Below, in pieces: positions 23,014 to 34,919 of a DNA stretch of 64,000 nt. Below the pieces are notes generated by a model, which made no database searches, was not told the origin of the DNA, and saw only the letters and a program-made list of their open reading frames with translations. The position numbers and the translations under genes are program-made. Location: positions 18,855,383 to 18,919,382 of the forward strand of contig NC_077235.1 of the NCBI RefSeq assembly GCF_027887165.1. Reading direction: 5' to 3'. Numbering within the stretch: position 1 is the first letter of the stretch; each line of letters begins with the position of its first letter. The DNA comes from Monodelphis domestica (taxonomy: Eukaryota > Chordata > Mammalia > Didelphimorphia > Didelphidae).

Positions 23014-23972
23014 ATGAGCAAAAACAATGAAAAAGTTCCTAACTCTAAAGAAATTTATGGTGACAAAGAACAAGGTACAGACAGAAGGGGACAGTGAAAC
23101 CAAAGGAAACACACTCAAAATCCAAAAGAAAAATATGGATTGAACACAGATTCTAGAAGAACTCAATAAAGGGCTTCAAAAACAATTAAGAGAGGCAGAA
23201 GAAAAGTGGGAAAGAGAAATTAAGGGGATACAAGAAGAAATGGGCCAAATGATAAAAGATAACCAAAAACTGACAGAGGAAAATCAGACCTCAAAAATCA
23301 GAATTGACCATTTAGAAACATGATTTCATGAAAAGTAAAAAAAAAAGCAGAATCAAAGAAATAAACAAAACAGAGGAAAACATGAAATATCTTATTGACA
23401 AAACAACTGACCTAGAAAAAAGATCTAAGAGAAACAATTAGAGAATTATTGTACTAACTGAAAGCCATGATCAAGAAAAAAAAACCTTGGATATCATATT
23501 ACAAGAAATTATCAAAGATAACTACCTAGAGATCCTTGAACAAGAAAATAAAATTGAAATTGAAAGAATTCATGGATCACCTCCAGAAAGAAATCCTCAA
23601 ATGACAACCTCCAGGAATATAATACCTCAATTCAACAGCCACCAAGCCAAGAAAAAAAATAGATCAAGCAGCCAGAAAGAAACCATTCAAATACCATGGA
23701 GCTACAATCAGAATTACACAGGACCTAGCAGCTTCTCCATTAAAGGATCAAAAAGAATGGAATATGGTAGTCAGGAAGGCAAAGGATCTAGGTTTACAAC
23801 CCAGAGTCACCTATCCAATAAAACATTATATTCTTTCAGGGGGGAAATGGTCATTCAATAAAATAGATTTCCAAGCATTCCTAAGGAATAAGTCAGACCT
23901 AAACAAACAATTTGAAGTCCAAACATGAGACACAAGGAAGCCAAAAAGGTAAATAAGAAAGAGAAAACTTAA
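23014..23972 (+). pseudogene. L1-C ORF1 remnant
   Basis: The start ATG at 23014 is followed by a coiled-coil-like stretch ('LREAEEKWEREIKGIQEEM') and, after frameshifts, an open stretch at 23487-23861. That stretch has 'LDIILQEIIKDNYLEILEQE' and 'IERIHGSPPERNPQMTT', the conserved ORF1p RNA-binding domain. The C-terminal part needs several frame changes. Early stops occur soon after the start, so no ORF1p can be made. Confidence 0.85.
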
Positions 23973-24553
23973 GGGACTCATTAAGGTCAAAATGTTTATA
24001 TGTCTACATGGAAAGAGGATTTCTGTAATTCTCAAAAATTGCTCTCAGTAGTAGAGAAAAAAGAAGAAATTTACTCAGAAAGAAGGTGGAGAAGTAAGCT
24101 GATTAAGATGATATGATATTATATATATATATAATGTGATGATATAGAATATGTATATGTGATATGTATGCATATGAATTATATATTTAAAAATCAATCG
24201 AGGACTGAAAGACAGGGCTGCACTGAGAGAAAAGGGAAGGTAACAATAGAATGGAGTAAATTATATAACATAAAGAGGCATGAAAAATCATTTTAGGAAG
24301 GGGAGGATAAGGGTGCTGACAGGTAATACTTAAACTTTACTTTCATTGTAACTGGCTCAGAAAGGGTAAAACAAGTATACTCAGTGGTTTATAGAATTCT
24401 ATCTTACCTCACAGAGAAATAGAAGGGAGAAAAGACAAGGGAAGAGGGAGGTAATTGGAGGGAGGGGGAAGTGAGTGAGTAACAAAAAGCAAAATACTGA
24501 TGAAGAGGAACAGAGATAAATGGAATAAAGCAGGATTTAAAAGGGATAATATG

Positions 24554-27500
24554 ATGGAGGGCAATGCAGAGTTAGTAATCATAATGGTAAATGTGAATGT
24601 GATGAACTCACCCATAAAATGGAAGCAAATAACAGAGTGGATTAGAAACCAGTCTCTTACTATATGTTGTTTACAAGAAACACATTTGAGGCAGGGTGAC
24701 ACACAGAGATTCAAGGTAAAAGGCTAGAGCAGAATTTATTATGTATCATCTAAAGTAAAAAAAGCAGAAGTACCAATCATGATACCAGACAAAACTAAAC
24801 TAGAAACTGATCTGATCAAAAGAGATACAGAAGGAAGTTACATTTTGTTAAAGGGTACTATAAAGAATGAAGTTATATCATTACTAAACATGTATGCATC
24901 AAATGGCATAGCAGCTAGATTTCTAAAGGAAAAAATTAAAGGAGCTCAAGGAGGAGATAGATAGTAAGACAATACTAGTGGGGGATCTCAACCTTCTAGA
25001 TACTGCTCGATAAATCAAATAAAAAAATAAATAAGAAAGTAGTAAGGCAAGTGAATGAAATATTTTTTAAAAATAGACTTAATAGATATTTGGAGAAAAA
25101 TGAACAGGGACAAAAAGGAATATACCGTCTTCTCAGCAGTACATGGCACATATACAAAGATGGACCATGTACTAAGATATAGAAACATTGCAAACAAATG
25201 CAAAATAGCAGAAATAATAAAAACAACTTTTTTCATATCATAATAAGATAAAAATTATATTTAACAGGGGTCCATGGAAAGGCGAATTTAAAATTAATTG
25301 GGAACTAAATAATCTAATTCTTCAAAACTGGTGGGTCAAAAAATAATTCATAGAAACAATTGAGGACTTCATTAAAGAGAATGACAATGAGACAACATAC
25401 CAAAACCTATGTGATATAACCAAAGCACTACTCAGGGTAAAATTTCTATCTCTGAGTGCCAATAGCAACAAAATTGAGAGGGAAGAGATCAGTGAATTTG
25501 GCTTGCAACTTAAAAAAATTAGAAAAAATAACAAATAAAATATCCTCAGATAAAAACTAAATTGGAAATCCTAAAAATTAAAGGAAAAATTAATAAAATT
25601 GAAATAGAAAGAACTATTGAACTACTAAATAAGACTAGAACTGATAATTTGAAAAAAAACAAATAAAATAGATAAAGTACTGGTTAATCTAATAAAAAAG
25701 AGAGAGTCAAATTAATGGTATCAAAGATGAAAAAGGTCATCTTACCTCTAATGAAGGGCAAGTTAAGGTAATTTTTAAGAACTACTTTGCCCAATTATAT
25801 AACAATAAATATGACAATCTGGGTGAAAGGGGTGAATATTTACAAACATGTAAATTGCCTAGATTAGCAAAAGAGGAAATAGAATACTTAAAAAATAATA
25901 TCTCAGAAAAAAAATTGAACAAGCCATCAAGGAACTTCTTTAGAAAGCATCCCCAGGGCCAGATGGAGTCACAAGTGAGTTCTAGCAAACATTAAAAGAA
26001 CAACTAATCTCTTTTCTATACAAATTATTTGACAAAATAAGCCAAGAAGATGTCTTGCCAAATTCTTTTTATGACACAAACATGATATTGATTCCAAAAC
26101 CAGGCAACCAAAAGCAGAGAAAGAAAACTACAGACCAGTCTCCTTAATGAATATAGATGCAAAAATCTTTAAAAAAATACTAGCAAAATGACTATAGCAA
26201 GTTATCATGAGCATTATCCACTATGACCAGGAGGGATTTATACCAGGAATACAAAGATGGTTTAATATTGGGGAAACCAACCATATAATTGGTCATGTCA
26301 ATATTCAAACCAACAGAAATCACATCATTATCTCAGTAGATACGGAAAAAGCCTTTGACAAAATACAACACCCATTCCTATTGAAAACACTAGGAAGAAT
26401 ATAAATAGAAGGGTTATTCCTTAAAATAATAAACAGTATATATTTAAAACTATCAGCAATACCTTCTGCAATGGGGACAAGTTAGAAGCTTTCCCAATAA
26501 GATCAGTAGTGAGACAAGGATTCCCATTTTCACCTCTATTATTTAATATTGTACTAGAAACACTAGCAGTAGCAATTAGAGAAGAAAAAGAAATTGAAGG
26601 GATTAAAGTAAGCAATGAGGAAATTAAAATATCATTTCTTGCAGATGATATAGTTAAAGAATCCTAGAAAATCAACTAATAAACTAGTTGAAATAATAAA
26701 CAACTTTAGCAGAGTTGCAGGATACAAGATAAATCCACATAAATCATCAGCATTTCTATATGTTTCCAACAAAATTCAGCAGCAGGAATTATAAAGAGAA
26801 AGTCCATTTAAAATCACTCTAGACAAAATAAAATATTTGGGATTTATCTACCAAGATAATCAGGAATTATATGAACAAAACTACAAAACACTTTTCACAC
26901 AATTAAAACTAGATTAACATTCAAATTAAAACTGGAAAAAATATTAATTGCTCATGGGTAGGACAAGTTAACGTGATAAAAATGAAAATCCTACCCAATT
27001 TAATTTATTTACTCAGTGCCATACCTCTCAAACTACCAAAAAACTTTTTTATATAATAAGAAAAATTATAATAAAGTTCATCTGGAAGAAGAAAAGATCA
27101 AGAGTATCCAGGGAAATAATTAAAAAATTGTGATGGATGGGAGCCTAGCAGTACTAGATCTAAAACTATATAATAAAGCAGTGGTTTTCAAAATAATATA
27201 GTACTGGCTAAGAGACAGAAGGGTGGATGAATGAAATAGATTTAGGGTAAATGACTTCAGCAAACTAGTGTTCAATAAACCCAAAGATCCCAGCTTTTGG
27301 GACAAGAAATCACTATTTGATAAAAACTGCTGGGAAAATAAGGAAAACAGTATGGGAAAATTTAGGTTTAGGTCAACATCTTATAACCTATACCAAGATG
27401 CATTCAAAATGGGTAAATGACTTAAATATAAAAATTTAAATCATAAATAATTTAGGTGAACATAAAATAGTATACCTTTCAGTTCTGAGGGACAGGAAGG

Positions 27501-27830
27501 AATTTAAGACCAAGCAAGAGATAGAGAACATTAGAAAATGTGAAACAAATGACTTTGATTATATCAAATTAAAAAGGTTTTGTATAAACAAAAGCAATAC
27601 AATGAGAATTAGAAAGAAAGCAACAAACTTGGAGAACATTTTTGTAACTAAACTCTCCTACAAATGTTTAATTTTCCAAATGAGGAATTAAGTAAAATTT
27701 GCAAAAAATCAAGCCATTCCCCCAAATTACAAATTGTCTGGGAACATGAATAAGAAGTTTTCACAGGATGAAATTAAAACTATCAATAAGCATATGAAAA
27801 AGTGTTCTAACTCCTGATTAGAGAAATGCA
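24554..27830 (+). pseudogene. L1-C ORF2 remnant
   Basis: The start at 24554 opens the endonuclease ('NSPIKWKQ', then 'CCLQETHLRQGDTQRF'). Later pieces give 'LLNMYASNGIAARFLKEK', the RT stretch at 26207-26404 with 'HYDQEGFIPGIQRWFN' and 'ISVDTEKAFDKIQHPFLL', and the catalytic box 'FLADD' at 26635-26649. The Asp pair is kept although the frame is broken many times around it. ORF2p would supply the endonuclease and reverse transcriptase. Confidence 0.9.
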
Positions 27831-28608
27831 AATTAAAACATCTAGCTGACTGGCCAATATGGCAGCAAAGGAAAGTGATGGGGATATGGCAAAATTGGGA
27901 CACTGATATGTTGCTCATGGAGTTGTGAATTGATCCAACCATTCTGGAAATCCATTTGCAACTATGCTCAAAGGACTTTAAAAGACTACCTGCCCTTTGA
28001 TCCAGTTATACTACTGCTGGGTTTGTTCTACCGTGAACAAAAAAAAAACTGGAAAATGAGGGGTATCCATCAATAGGGGAATGGTTGAACAAATTGTGGT
28101 ATATGAATGTGATGGAATACTATTGTGCTGAAAGGAATAATGAACTGGAGGAATTCCATGTGAATTGGAAAGACCTTTAGGATTTGATGCAGAGAGAAAG
28201 CAGCAGAACCAGGAGAGCATTGTACACAGTGACTGATAAAACTGTGGCACAATTGATGGTAATGGAATTTTCTACCCGCAGCAATGCAATGATCCAGGAT
28301 TATCCAGAGGAACTTGTGAGGAATAATAATATCCACATCGAGGGGAAAAACTGTGGGAGTAGAAATGCAGAAGAAAAACATATGATCGATTGTGTAGATC
28401 GATAGGGATATGATAAGGGTTTAATTGTTAAAAAATTATTCTACTGCAAATATTAATAACATGGAAATAAATTTTGAACAATGTATGATATGTATAACCC
28501 AGTAGAATTACTTGTCAGCTCCGGGAAGGAGTAAGGAAGGCGGGGGATCATGAATGATGTAACCATGGAAAAATATTGTAAACAAATAAAAATGAGTGGG
28601 TGAAACTA

Positions 28609-29531
28609 CATTCTACTAAAAGGTAGCATAGACAATGAAGTAATATCAAAAAATTTTACAAATTTCCCTGGAAAAGCCTCATTTCTCAAAATATACTAAG
28701 TATAGAACTAATCAAATTTCAAAAAATAAGGACCATTTCCCTGTTGATAAGTGGTTAAAGCATATAAGCAGGTAGTTTTCAAAAGAAGAAATCAAAGCTA
28801 TTTATAGTTATATGAAAATGCTCTAAATCATCATTTATTAAAGAAATGCACATAAAAGTCTGAAATACCACCTTATGTCTATCAGAAATGACAAACACTG
28901 GAAGGAATGGGTGAAAAGTATGTATACTAATGAATTGTTGGTGGAGTAGTAAACTGACCCAATCGTTCTAGAATTATGTATGCCCAAAGGGCTATAAATT
29001 ATTCATACCCTTTTATCCAACAATACCACTAATAGAGCTATATCCCAAAGAGAGCAAAGAAAAAGGTAAAATACCCATATATACAAAAATATTCATAACA
29101 CCTCTTTTTGTGGTAGCATAGAATTAGAAATTGAGTAGATGCTCCTCAGCTGAGGAATGGGTAAACAAGTTGTGGCATATGGTTGTGATAGAGAAATATC
29201 ATGCTATGAGAAGTCACAGAGACTGTGGTTTCAGAAAAACATGGGAGGAACTAAGTGAACTGATTTTAAATGAAATGAGTAGAACCCCAGGAGATCATTG
29301 TGCACAGTAATAGCAATATTGTAATGATTACCAGCTGTGGAAGACTTGGCTACTCTGATTGATACAGTGATCCAACACAATGACATAAGACTTTTGATGA
29401 AAAAAAATGCTTTCCACTCCCAAAGAGGGAACTAATGAATTCTGAATGAAAACTGAAGAATTTTATCACTTCATTTTTCTTGTTTTTTAAAAATATGGCT
29501 AATATGGAAATGTGTTTTATATGTGTCAGAC
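28609..29531 (+). mobile_element. Older internally deleted L1 remnant (L1-D)
   Basis: It opens with about 40 bases resembling the endonuclease segment coding 'LLKGSIDNEVI'. From about 28650 it reads as the ORF2 C-terminus ('accatttccctgttgataag', 'gcaggtagttttcaaaagaa'). From about 29150 it is the 3' UTR ('aaatgagtagaaccccagga', 'catgggaggaactaagtgaa'). Most of ORF2 is therefore absent. It stops abruptly at the LTR. Confidence 0.75.
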
Positions 29532-29535
29532 TGAC

Positions 29536-29810
29536 TGATGGGGGTCCAACCCAAGACAAATGAGACACAGTGTTGAGTAATACAGCAAGGCTTTATTATG
29601 GGAAAGGAGGGGGGGAGGAAGGGAGTGCAAGGGAGGAGCCTAAAACCAGTAGATGGCTAGGATTCTCCACCTGGGTGTAGAAGGGAATAATCTTTTATAG
29701 GGTGGTAACCTGGATAGGGTAACTTGGGATTTGTCCCATTGGCTTTTTCAGGGTGGGTATGTAGCTGGTTTGCCATGATTGTATAGTTCCTAACATGGTA
29801 TAGACCATCA
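29536..29810 (-). mobile_element. Probable solo LTR of an endogenous retrovirus
   Basis: The segment is bounded by TGATGG and CCATCA, a 6-base inverted repeat with the TG...CA ends expected of an LTR. On the minus strand it has a poly(A) signal AATAAA (29592-29597), followed by an R/U5-like stretch to the end. No retroviral coding sequence lies next to it, so it would be a solo LTR. The flanks give no clear target duplication, which lowers confidence. It interrupts or truncates the L1-D 3' end. Confidence 0.55.
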
Positions 29811-29994
29811 AATTAAGACCTCTTAATTTGTAGCAATGAGAATACATAATGCATATCAGGTATTTATATTCCAAATCATAACTGTAGCAACATTACAGTT
29901 TTGAAGTAGGCACCAAAATAATTTTTTGGTTTGGGGTCACTGCAACATGAGGAACTGTATTGTGGGGTCACTGCATTAGAGAGGTTGAGAACCA
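29811..29994. mobile_element. hAT (Charlie-type) fragment
   Basis: The right end 'gaggttgagaaccactg' (to 29994) is the reverse complement of the hAT-Charlie terminal repeat 'cagtggttctcaacct'. Ahead of it lie 'attttttggtttggggtcac' and 'acatgaggaactgtattgtg', familiar from these elements. The left terminal repeat is missing, perhaps removed when the neighbouring LTR inserted. Confidence 0.75.
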
Positions 29995-31139
29995 CTGCTA
30001 TAGACAGTATAGGTCCAGAACATTAATCCATCATGAATTTGTCAGGCCACAGCATGGGAAGTAACAATGCCCTATGGAGTGGAAAAATTTCTTTGTTCTG
30101 AAATTCCAGTAGGTGCAAAGGAAAGAGGGGCTAACAGGAAAGGGGGGCTGTATTTCCAACAAGAAAGGGGGAAGAGGAAAAGGAATTTTGGTCCCAAGAT
30201 CTATCATTCCTGTATTTTTATTTATTTAAAACAAAAAAAAAATGGGAGTGTGAGATGGTGGGGGGAGGAAGAGAAAGGGACCATTAGTCCAAGGAGGCAA
30301 AATGGGCAATGGTCCTGCTCATCAAAATGTTTCCTACTAATGAAGAGGGGAGGTGTCATTTTGTCTCTCATGCTCTCATCTGCATCCCTTGGTCTGGATT
30401 GGCATTGATCTTTTCAGGAGAGATCTCAATAGGAGAATATACTTGTTCTGATGTTACATAGGTATCAGTCCTAAGATGCCTGTCTTAAAAGATTTCCTGC
30501 TGTCACTTATCTAAGCAACAGTGGAAAACTTACCATGTGTGTGAGGCCCTCATATTACCATTAAGAATTGTATAGAAATGTGTGAAATGTCATAGAGTAA
30601 TGTAAAATTAGAAAAGGAGGTGCAGATGATATAATGAGAATGAGGGCTAATGGCCTATTTCTATTAGTATCTTTGTAACATCAGTGTTCTCTGTTATATC
30701 TTGAGGAAGGATCCCAGAATGTTGGCTGAGTTTTCTGTGAAAGAGGTACAAAAGGATATGGACCAGAGAGACCTGTGATGAGAATGAGAAGTTGCATTGT
30801 GATTTCTCTCATTATAGGAATTAGCCACATTGGTGAGATCACAGATTCATTGAAATGTGTTGCATTTAAAGTAATATATAGAAATTATAGAACCTGTCTT
30901 TTAATTCCACAAAAAGTGAAAGTACCCTAAATTAATTTGTCAATAAATAATTTTTCTCTTTCTACTGAAAAACTGTGCCTCCCTTTTATCATTTCCCAAT
31001 CCCTCTGATATAGGCTTGTAGGATTGAAGAGGCCTGTTTTACCACATGACTCCAGGGAAAAGAGTAAGTCAGCCCATGGCCACAGTGTCGATCAAGAATG
31101 ATGTGGAGCTTCAACCCCAGCACTATTGGACAAGGCTAG
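29995..31139. other. Mostly unassigned; one possible dispersed-repeat piece
   Basis: The purine-rich part at 30060-30340 gives a 113-codon open frame without any domain; I take it as chance. The part at about 30695-30870 resembles 63690-63850 ('cacattggtgagatcacagatt' here against 'cacatgatgagatcatagatt' there) and may be a third copy of the dispersed repeat described at 63440-63870. Confidence 0.4.
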
Positions 31140-31260
31140 TCATACTGGATAATTACCTCACAAGGCTATTGTGAATATTAATGAAAAGAGACTGCAAAGC
31201 ATTTCAGGTACCTTGGAGATATGCAGGATAGAAATACAAGGAATTATTAAAATGTAGCTT
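31140..31260 (+). repeat. MIR 3' half
   Basis: 'gataattacctcacaaggct', 'attgtgaatattaatgaaaa' and 'gactgcaaagcatttcaggt' follow the MIR/CORE-SINE 3' half. Diverged. Confidence 0.55.
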
Positions 31261-31790
31261 AATTTATTTTTCCAAGTGTAGTTAAATTTTAATTATTTAT
31301 GATAATACTTCTGGGGCACCATAGGCAAGATTCAGATCCTTATAAATGTCGTGATTGAAATTGAGATAATTTTTACTGAAGGAAAAATGAAAAAGTGGAA
31401 TTTCTAAGCAGTAGAGTAGATGACATTTATTTTCAGGCTTCTAGACTTTCTTCTGTATACCCCTTGTCTTCTATTTACTCCACTGGTCCTGCCTTCCAGA
31501 AAGAACCTTCAGGTGCCTCTTGACTACTCAGGATCATGGCACATGCTGTGAGGCCCAATAGTGTAGTTTCCTGGCCTTCTTGCTATTCTTCATATATGAC
31601 ATGTTATCAATTGTCTTCATGGCATTGCTTAGAAATACTCTAATCCTCTGCCTCTTAAAAATCCTAGCTTCTTTTCTATGTGAGGCTTCTTCTGAAATCC
31701 CCATCTATTAGTGCCCCTCTTCCTAAAGTGATCATTTTACCTACATGTGTGTATATAGTATATATAATATATGTTTGTATGCACACACGC
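31261..31790. other. Unassigned DNA with a short (TG/TA) repeat
   Basis: I recognise no gene. A small alternating purine-pyrimidine run ('tgtgtgtatatagtatatat') lies at 31746-31790 just before the next SINE. Confidence 0.45.
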
Positions 31791-31925
31791 TAGGAGATTC
31801 AAATATGGCCTCAGACACTTCTAAGTTTTGTGACTTTGGGCAAGTCACTTAACTCCAATTCCCTAGTCCTTGCCACTCTTCTCTCTTCTCATTGATATTA
31901 AGACAGAAGGTAAGGGCTAAAAAAG
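31791..31925 (+). mobile_element. Marsupial tRNA-derived SINE, 5'-truncated
   Basis: 'ggcctcagacacttctaag', 'tttgggcaagtcacttaact', 'agtccttgccactcttctct' and the tail 'agacagaaggtaagggcta' are the body and 3' end of the SINE seen on the opposite strand at 62619-62816. The 5' half is missing. It sits directly against an L2 fragment. Confidence 0.8.
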
Positions 31926-32215
31926 AGAGCATTAAGGAAAAGAGGATGATCAATAATGTCAAAGACTGTAGACAGGAAAAGGATGAGGACTGAGGAAAGG
32001 CCACTGGATTTAACAAATAAGACATCACTGAAGCCAGAGTTGAGAGAATTAAGAAAAGTGTTTTTGTTTTTTTTTTTATGCGTCCTCTTCCATAACATGA
32101 ACATGTTAGAAGACAAACTCGGGCAGCAGGGAAATGGTCAGTATGTAGAGATAGATTGAAGATTAGTGAGAAAGTAAAGGAAAGAGAGGGAGTGAGATGG
32201 ATGTGATTATTTGTG
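31926..32215 (-). pseudogene. L2 reverse transcriptase fragment
   Basis: Minus-strand translation of about 31920-32010 contains 'SVLILFLSTVFDIIDHPLF', which corresponds to RT motif A of L2 ('LLVLLDLSAAFDTVDH' type) with the key F..D spacing kept. The surrounding sequence fits the L2 order up to about 32215. L2 is a long-extinct LINE in mammals, so this is a fossil. Confidence 0.7.
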
Positions 32216-32899
32216 TGTATAGAGGGGTTTTGCATCAGCAAGGAGAGGCGCCATATGAGATACTGGTGAAAGAGGAGACAAGTAGACGAGTCTTGCTGGG
32301 CTTTTTCCTTTCCAGAGCTTAACTTCCAGATAGTCAGGCATCACTTCCTCTTGATTTTCAAAGATCTTGGTTCATAATTTGACTGACTGAGTATATTTTC
32401 TGCTGGATACAATTTCTTCTACTAGATGAAAAGAGGAGGGAGGAGAAAGAAATAATATCTAATCCAAAGAGTCAGACTTTTTCCCTTTCATGGATTGTAA
32501 AAATTCCTAGCTATCTCTCTTCAACACTGCAAGAGCTCACAACTTTCTCCTACCTTAAATATTCCCTAGAGAATGTATCTTGCTTTTTAAAGGGCCTTCA
32601 CTTGGTCAGTCCTTCAGCGAGCCCCAAATTAGTAGGCCTCTAATTCCATCAAGCTTTACTGAGAACTTTTTAAGGGTAACTAAACACTAAAACAGATCTT
32701 TGTCTCCATTATCTGTTCCTCACTTTCTGGGGACTGGGGGAAAATCAGTTGATCATTAGTGACCTACTTAACTCTCTCATGCTACTCTAAGTAAACTGGT
32801 ATGCATTTTATGACACCATATAGTTTTATTGTTAATGTGATATGATATTAATCTCTTTTCCTAAAACTGAACCATCTTTACTTTTCTAATTAATTCATT
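32216..32899. other. Unassigned non-coding DNA
   Basis: About 680 bases with no recognised gene or repeat; a T-rich minus-strand L1 fragment starts afterwards. Confidence 0.4.
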
Positions 32900-33830
32900 T
32901 GATTCCATTTAATCATAAACAAATTTTAATCTGTTGTATGCTACTTGCAGTTTTCATTTAATTTTAGCAATTATATTTCTGCTTAGGTATTTATCAATAT
33001 ATTTATTGTTCTTTCTCTGGCATGTTCTGTGGTTTGAGGATAAAAACATTATTTATCTCATAGCATTGGCTAGAGAGCTGTCTTTCTCTGTTTTTGAAAA
33101 TAGATGTTATAACATTGTAATTCCTTTGAATATTCTATAGAATTCATTCATGAATTAATCAAGACCTTATTTCTTTTTTAACATGGTAATTTGTGAATGG
33201 TCTATTAAATCTTTTTCATGATATTGGATTATTTTGATTTTCCATTTCTTGCTTTGTAAGTTGGAGTGTTTTATATTAATCTGTGACTTGTGCATGCTTA
33301 GATTTGTTGTCATATGATCAGCCATAATATTCTTTAAGAATTACTTTACTTTTTGAATATTAATAATTTGTTTTTTATCCCTTTTATTTTAGGTTAATTT
33401 AGCTAGTGATTTGTTGGTTTTTTTAAAGATTTGTTAAGATTCATTGGTCTTTTTAAAAGGCCAACTCTTTGATTAGTCATTTTTTAAATTTGATATTCAG
33501 GGCTGATAATTCTCCTTTGATCTTATTTAGCCAGCTTATCACTGCTTATTTTGGACTTCTTGATATTCTGAACTTCAGTTCCAACTCATTAAACTTCTTT
33601 TTTACTCTTTCTAATTGTGTTAGCTATATTATTTCAGGATAATGATTTACCTCTAAGAATATTTTTAGTTGTATTCCATAAACTTTGGCATTTAGTTTTT
33701 GTTATTATCATCATTAGCCTTTATAGAATTCTTTTTGTTTCTACAAAATGATCAACAATATTGGAAATGAGATAACTCATATACCTTCTCATTTTATACT
33801 TCAGGATTTTATGATTCTAGGATTACCAGC
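32900..33830 (-). mobile_element. Very old L1 ORF2 fragment
   Basis: The plus strand is T-rich and carries diverged landmarks of L1 ORF2 read backwards: 'gaattcattcatgaattaat', 'aaggccaactctttgattag', 'attctcctttgatcttattt' and 'agttgtattccataaacttt'. The order agrees with the ORF2 of the L1s at 13.9-17 kb and 56-59 kb, but identity is clearly lower. No open frame is left. Confidence 0.7.
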
Positions 33831-34148
33831 TTCTTTATTGTCCTGTGTTTTCTATACACAATTTAATTCTCCCTAACTTCTTCCTTAGTCTCCATTTATT
33901 TGCAAAGCTACATCTTTTTTTGGCAGGGGTAATAAAATAAACTCTAAGTGCCAGTTGAAGCATACTTTTTCACTTTCTTTATGTTTCTTGCTTTTTCTTG
34001 TTTTTCTGGCAACATGGCCTATAAGGCAAAAATATGTTTTGTGTGACTTTAAATGAATAAGTAATATCATATTTCTTGCCTTTTCAATAGTTGGTGAGAG
34101 GCTGAGGCAAGTTGAGAATTTTAAACTCAAAAATTTTAAGTGAATGCT

Positions 34149-34212
34149 AAAAATAAATGAACAAACAAATGAACGAATTAACAAATAGCTAAATAAATAA
34201 ATAAATGAATTT
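34149..34212. repeat. (AAAT)n-like simple repeat
   Basis: Imperfect 'aaat', 'gaac' and 'aaca' units ending in a clean 'ataaataaataaat' run. Confidence 0.8.
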
Positions 34213-34227
34213 GGAGGGGAACTAATA

Positions 34228-34865
34228 GGAACCTTAGAATCTGGTTCAAACATCTCAGTTTTCAGATGAGAAGCTAAGGCTGAGGGCACTGATGGCAAAC
34301 TTATGGTATGAGTGCCAAAGATGGTATGCAGAGCACTCTCTGTGGGTATGAGGCCGCTCTTCAGTCCCAAGTTTGTTACTAAAGAGGCAGAGGGAGTCAG
34401 TATGAGCTTCTCCCCTCCCCCTCTCCACCATGCCTGATGACATTTTTCACATCCCCCGCCTCTACCCAGCAACCAGTGTGAGCTCACAAAGGGGTAAGGT
34501 GGGCAGGTCACAGGCAACAGAGCTGGAGGGAAGCGGAATGCTCAGGCCACTCCCTTCTCTTTCTCTCCACTCACCAAAGGAAGTTCTTCACTTCACCCAC
34601 CCTTCTGCCCAGAAGCCCAATGAGAGCGCTTTCTCTCTCCCCGTTTTGGGGTAAGGAGTGTAGGGGGGTGGGACATGGTCTCTGGGGGGGGGGGGGAAGG
34701 CATGGCATTGGGATGTGGAGTGGGTGTGGGACCTGGTACTCTGTCTCTAAAAGGTTCACTATCACTAGCCTAGTGAATCCTATAGTAGCAGAGGTGGTAT
34801 TATATTACTGGTTTTGGGACTCCAGATATAGCATATTTTCTATTGTACCACACTGCTTATCTGAC
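34228..34865 (-). repeat. MIR-like SINE split by a hAT element
   Basis: The left piece (34228-34286) has 'ggaaccttagaatctggttc' and 'ttcagatgagaagctaaggc'. The right piece (34768-34865) continues with 'tagtagcagaggtggtatta' and 'ttgtaccacactgct'. Together they form one minus-strand MIR-like SINE, the family of the copy at 2345-2470. A hAT transposon fills the gap. Confidence 0.7.
34287..34767. mobile_element. Non-autonomous hAT, same family as 6548-6842, inverted
   Basis: The left end 'cactgatggcaaacttatgg' and right end 'aaaaggttcactatcacta' are the termini of the 6548-6842 family with the element flipped: 'gtgccaaagatggtatgcag' and 'agcactctctgtgggtatga' here equal the reverse complement of its right part. 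At 481 bases it is longer than the 295-base copy and keeps more of the interior, including a G-run at 34683-34695. The 8-base flanks (gctgaggg and gcctagtg) agree in only five positions. Confidence 0.8.
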
Positions 34866-34919
34866 ATTTAGTCGCTCCCTCTTCCCCAGTACCTGAGTAC
34901 CCTGTATATCTGAGCACAG

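Larger units (their letters stand above)
22275..28608 (+). mobile_element. Near full-length decayed L1 (L1-C)
   Basis: Plus-strand order: a 5' leader with 'aaagccaagatgatgg' (22288-22303), ORF1 (23014 to about 23972), a spacer with an AT-rich run near 24115-24190, ORF2 (24554 to about 27830), and a 3' UTR ending near 'gtaaacaaataaaaatga'. At 6.3 kb this is the most complete L1 in the window. Its leader differs from those of the three minus-strand L1s. Both ORFs carry many stops. Confidence 0.9.

Noticed and set aside
23487..23861. 124-codon open frame that could be taken for a host gene
   Set aside because: It encodes the L1 ORF1p RNA-binding domain of L1-C and is flanked by broken parts of the same ORF.
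30067..30408. 113-codon plus-strand open frame
   Set aside because: Purine-rich, Lys/Gly/Arg-biased translation without a domain; consistent with composition alone.
33885..34517. 210-codon minus-strand open frame
   Set aside because: It crosses an (AAAT)n repeat, a MIR-like SINE piece and the hAT at 34287-34767, and no segment resembles a known domain.
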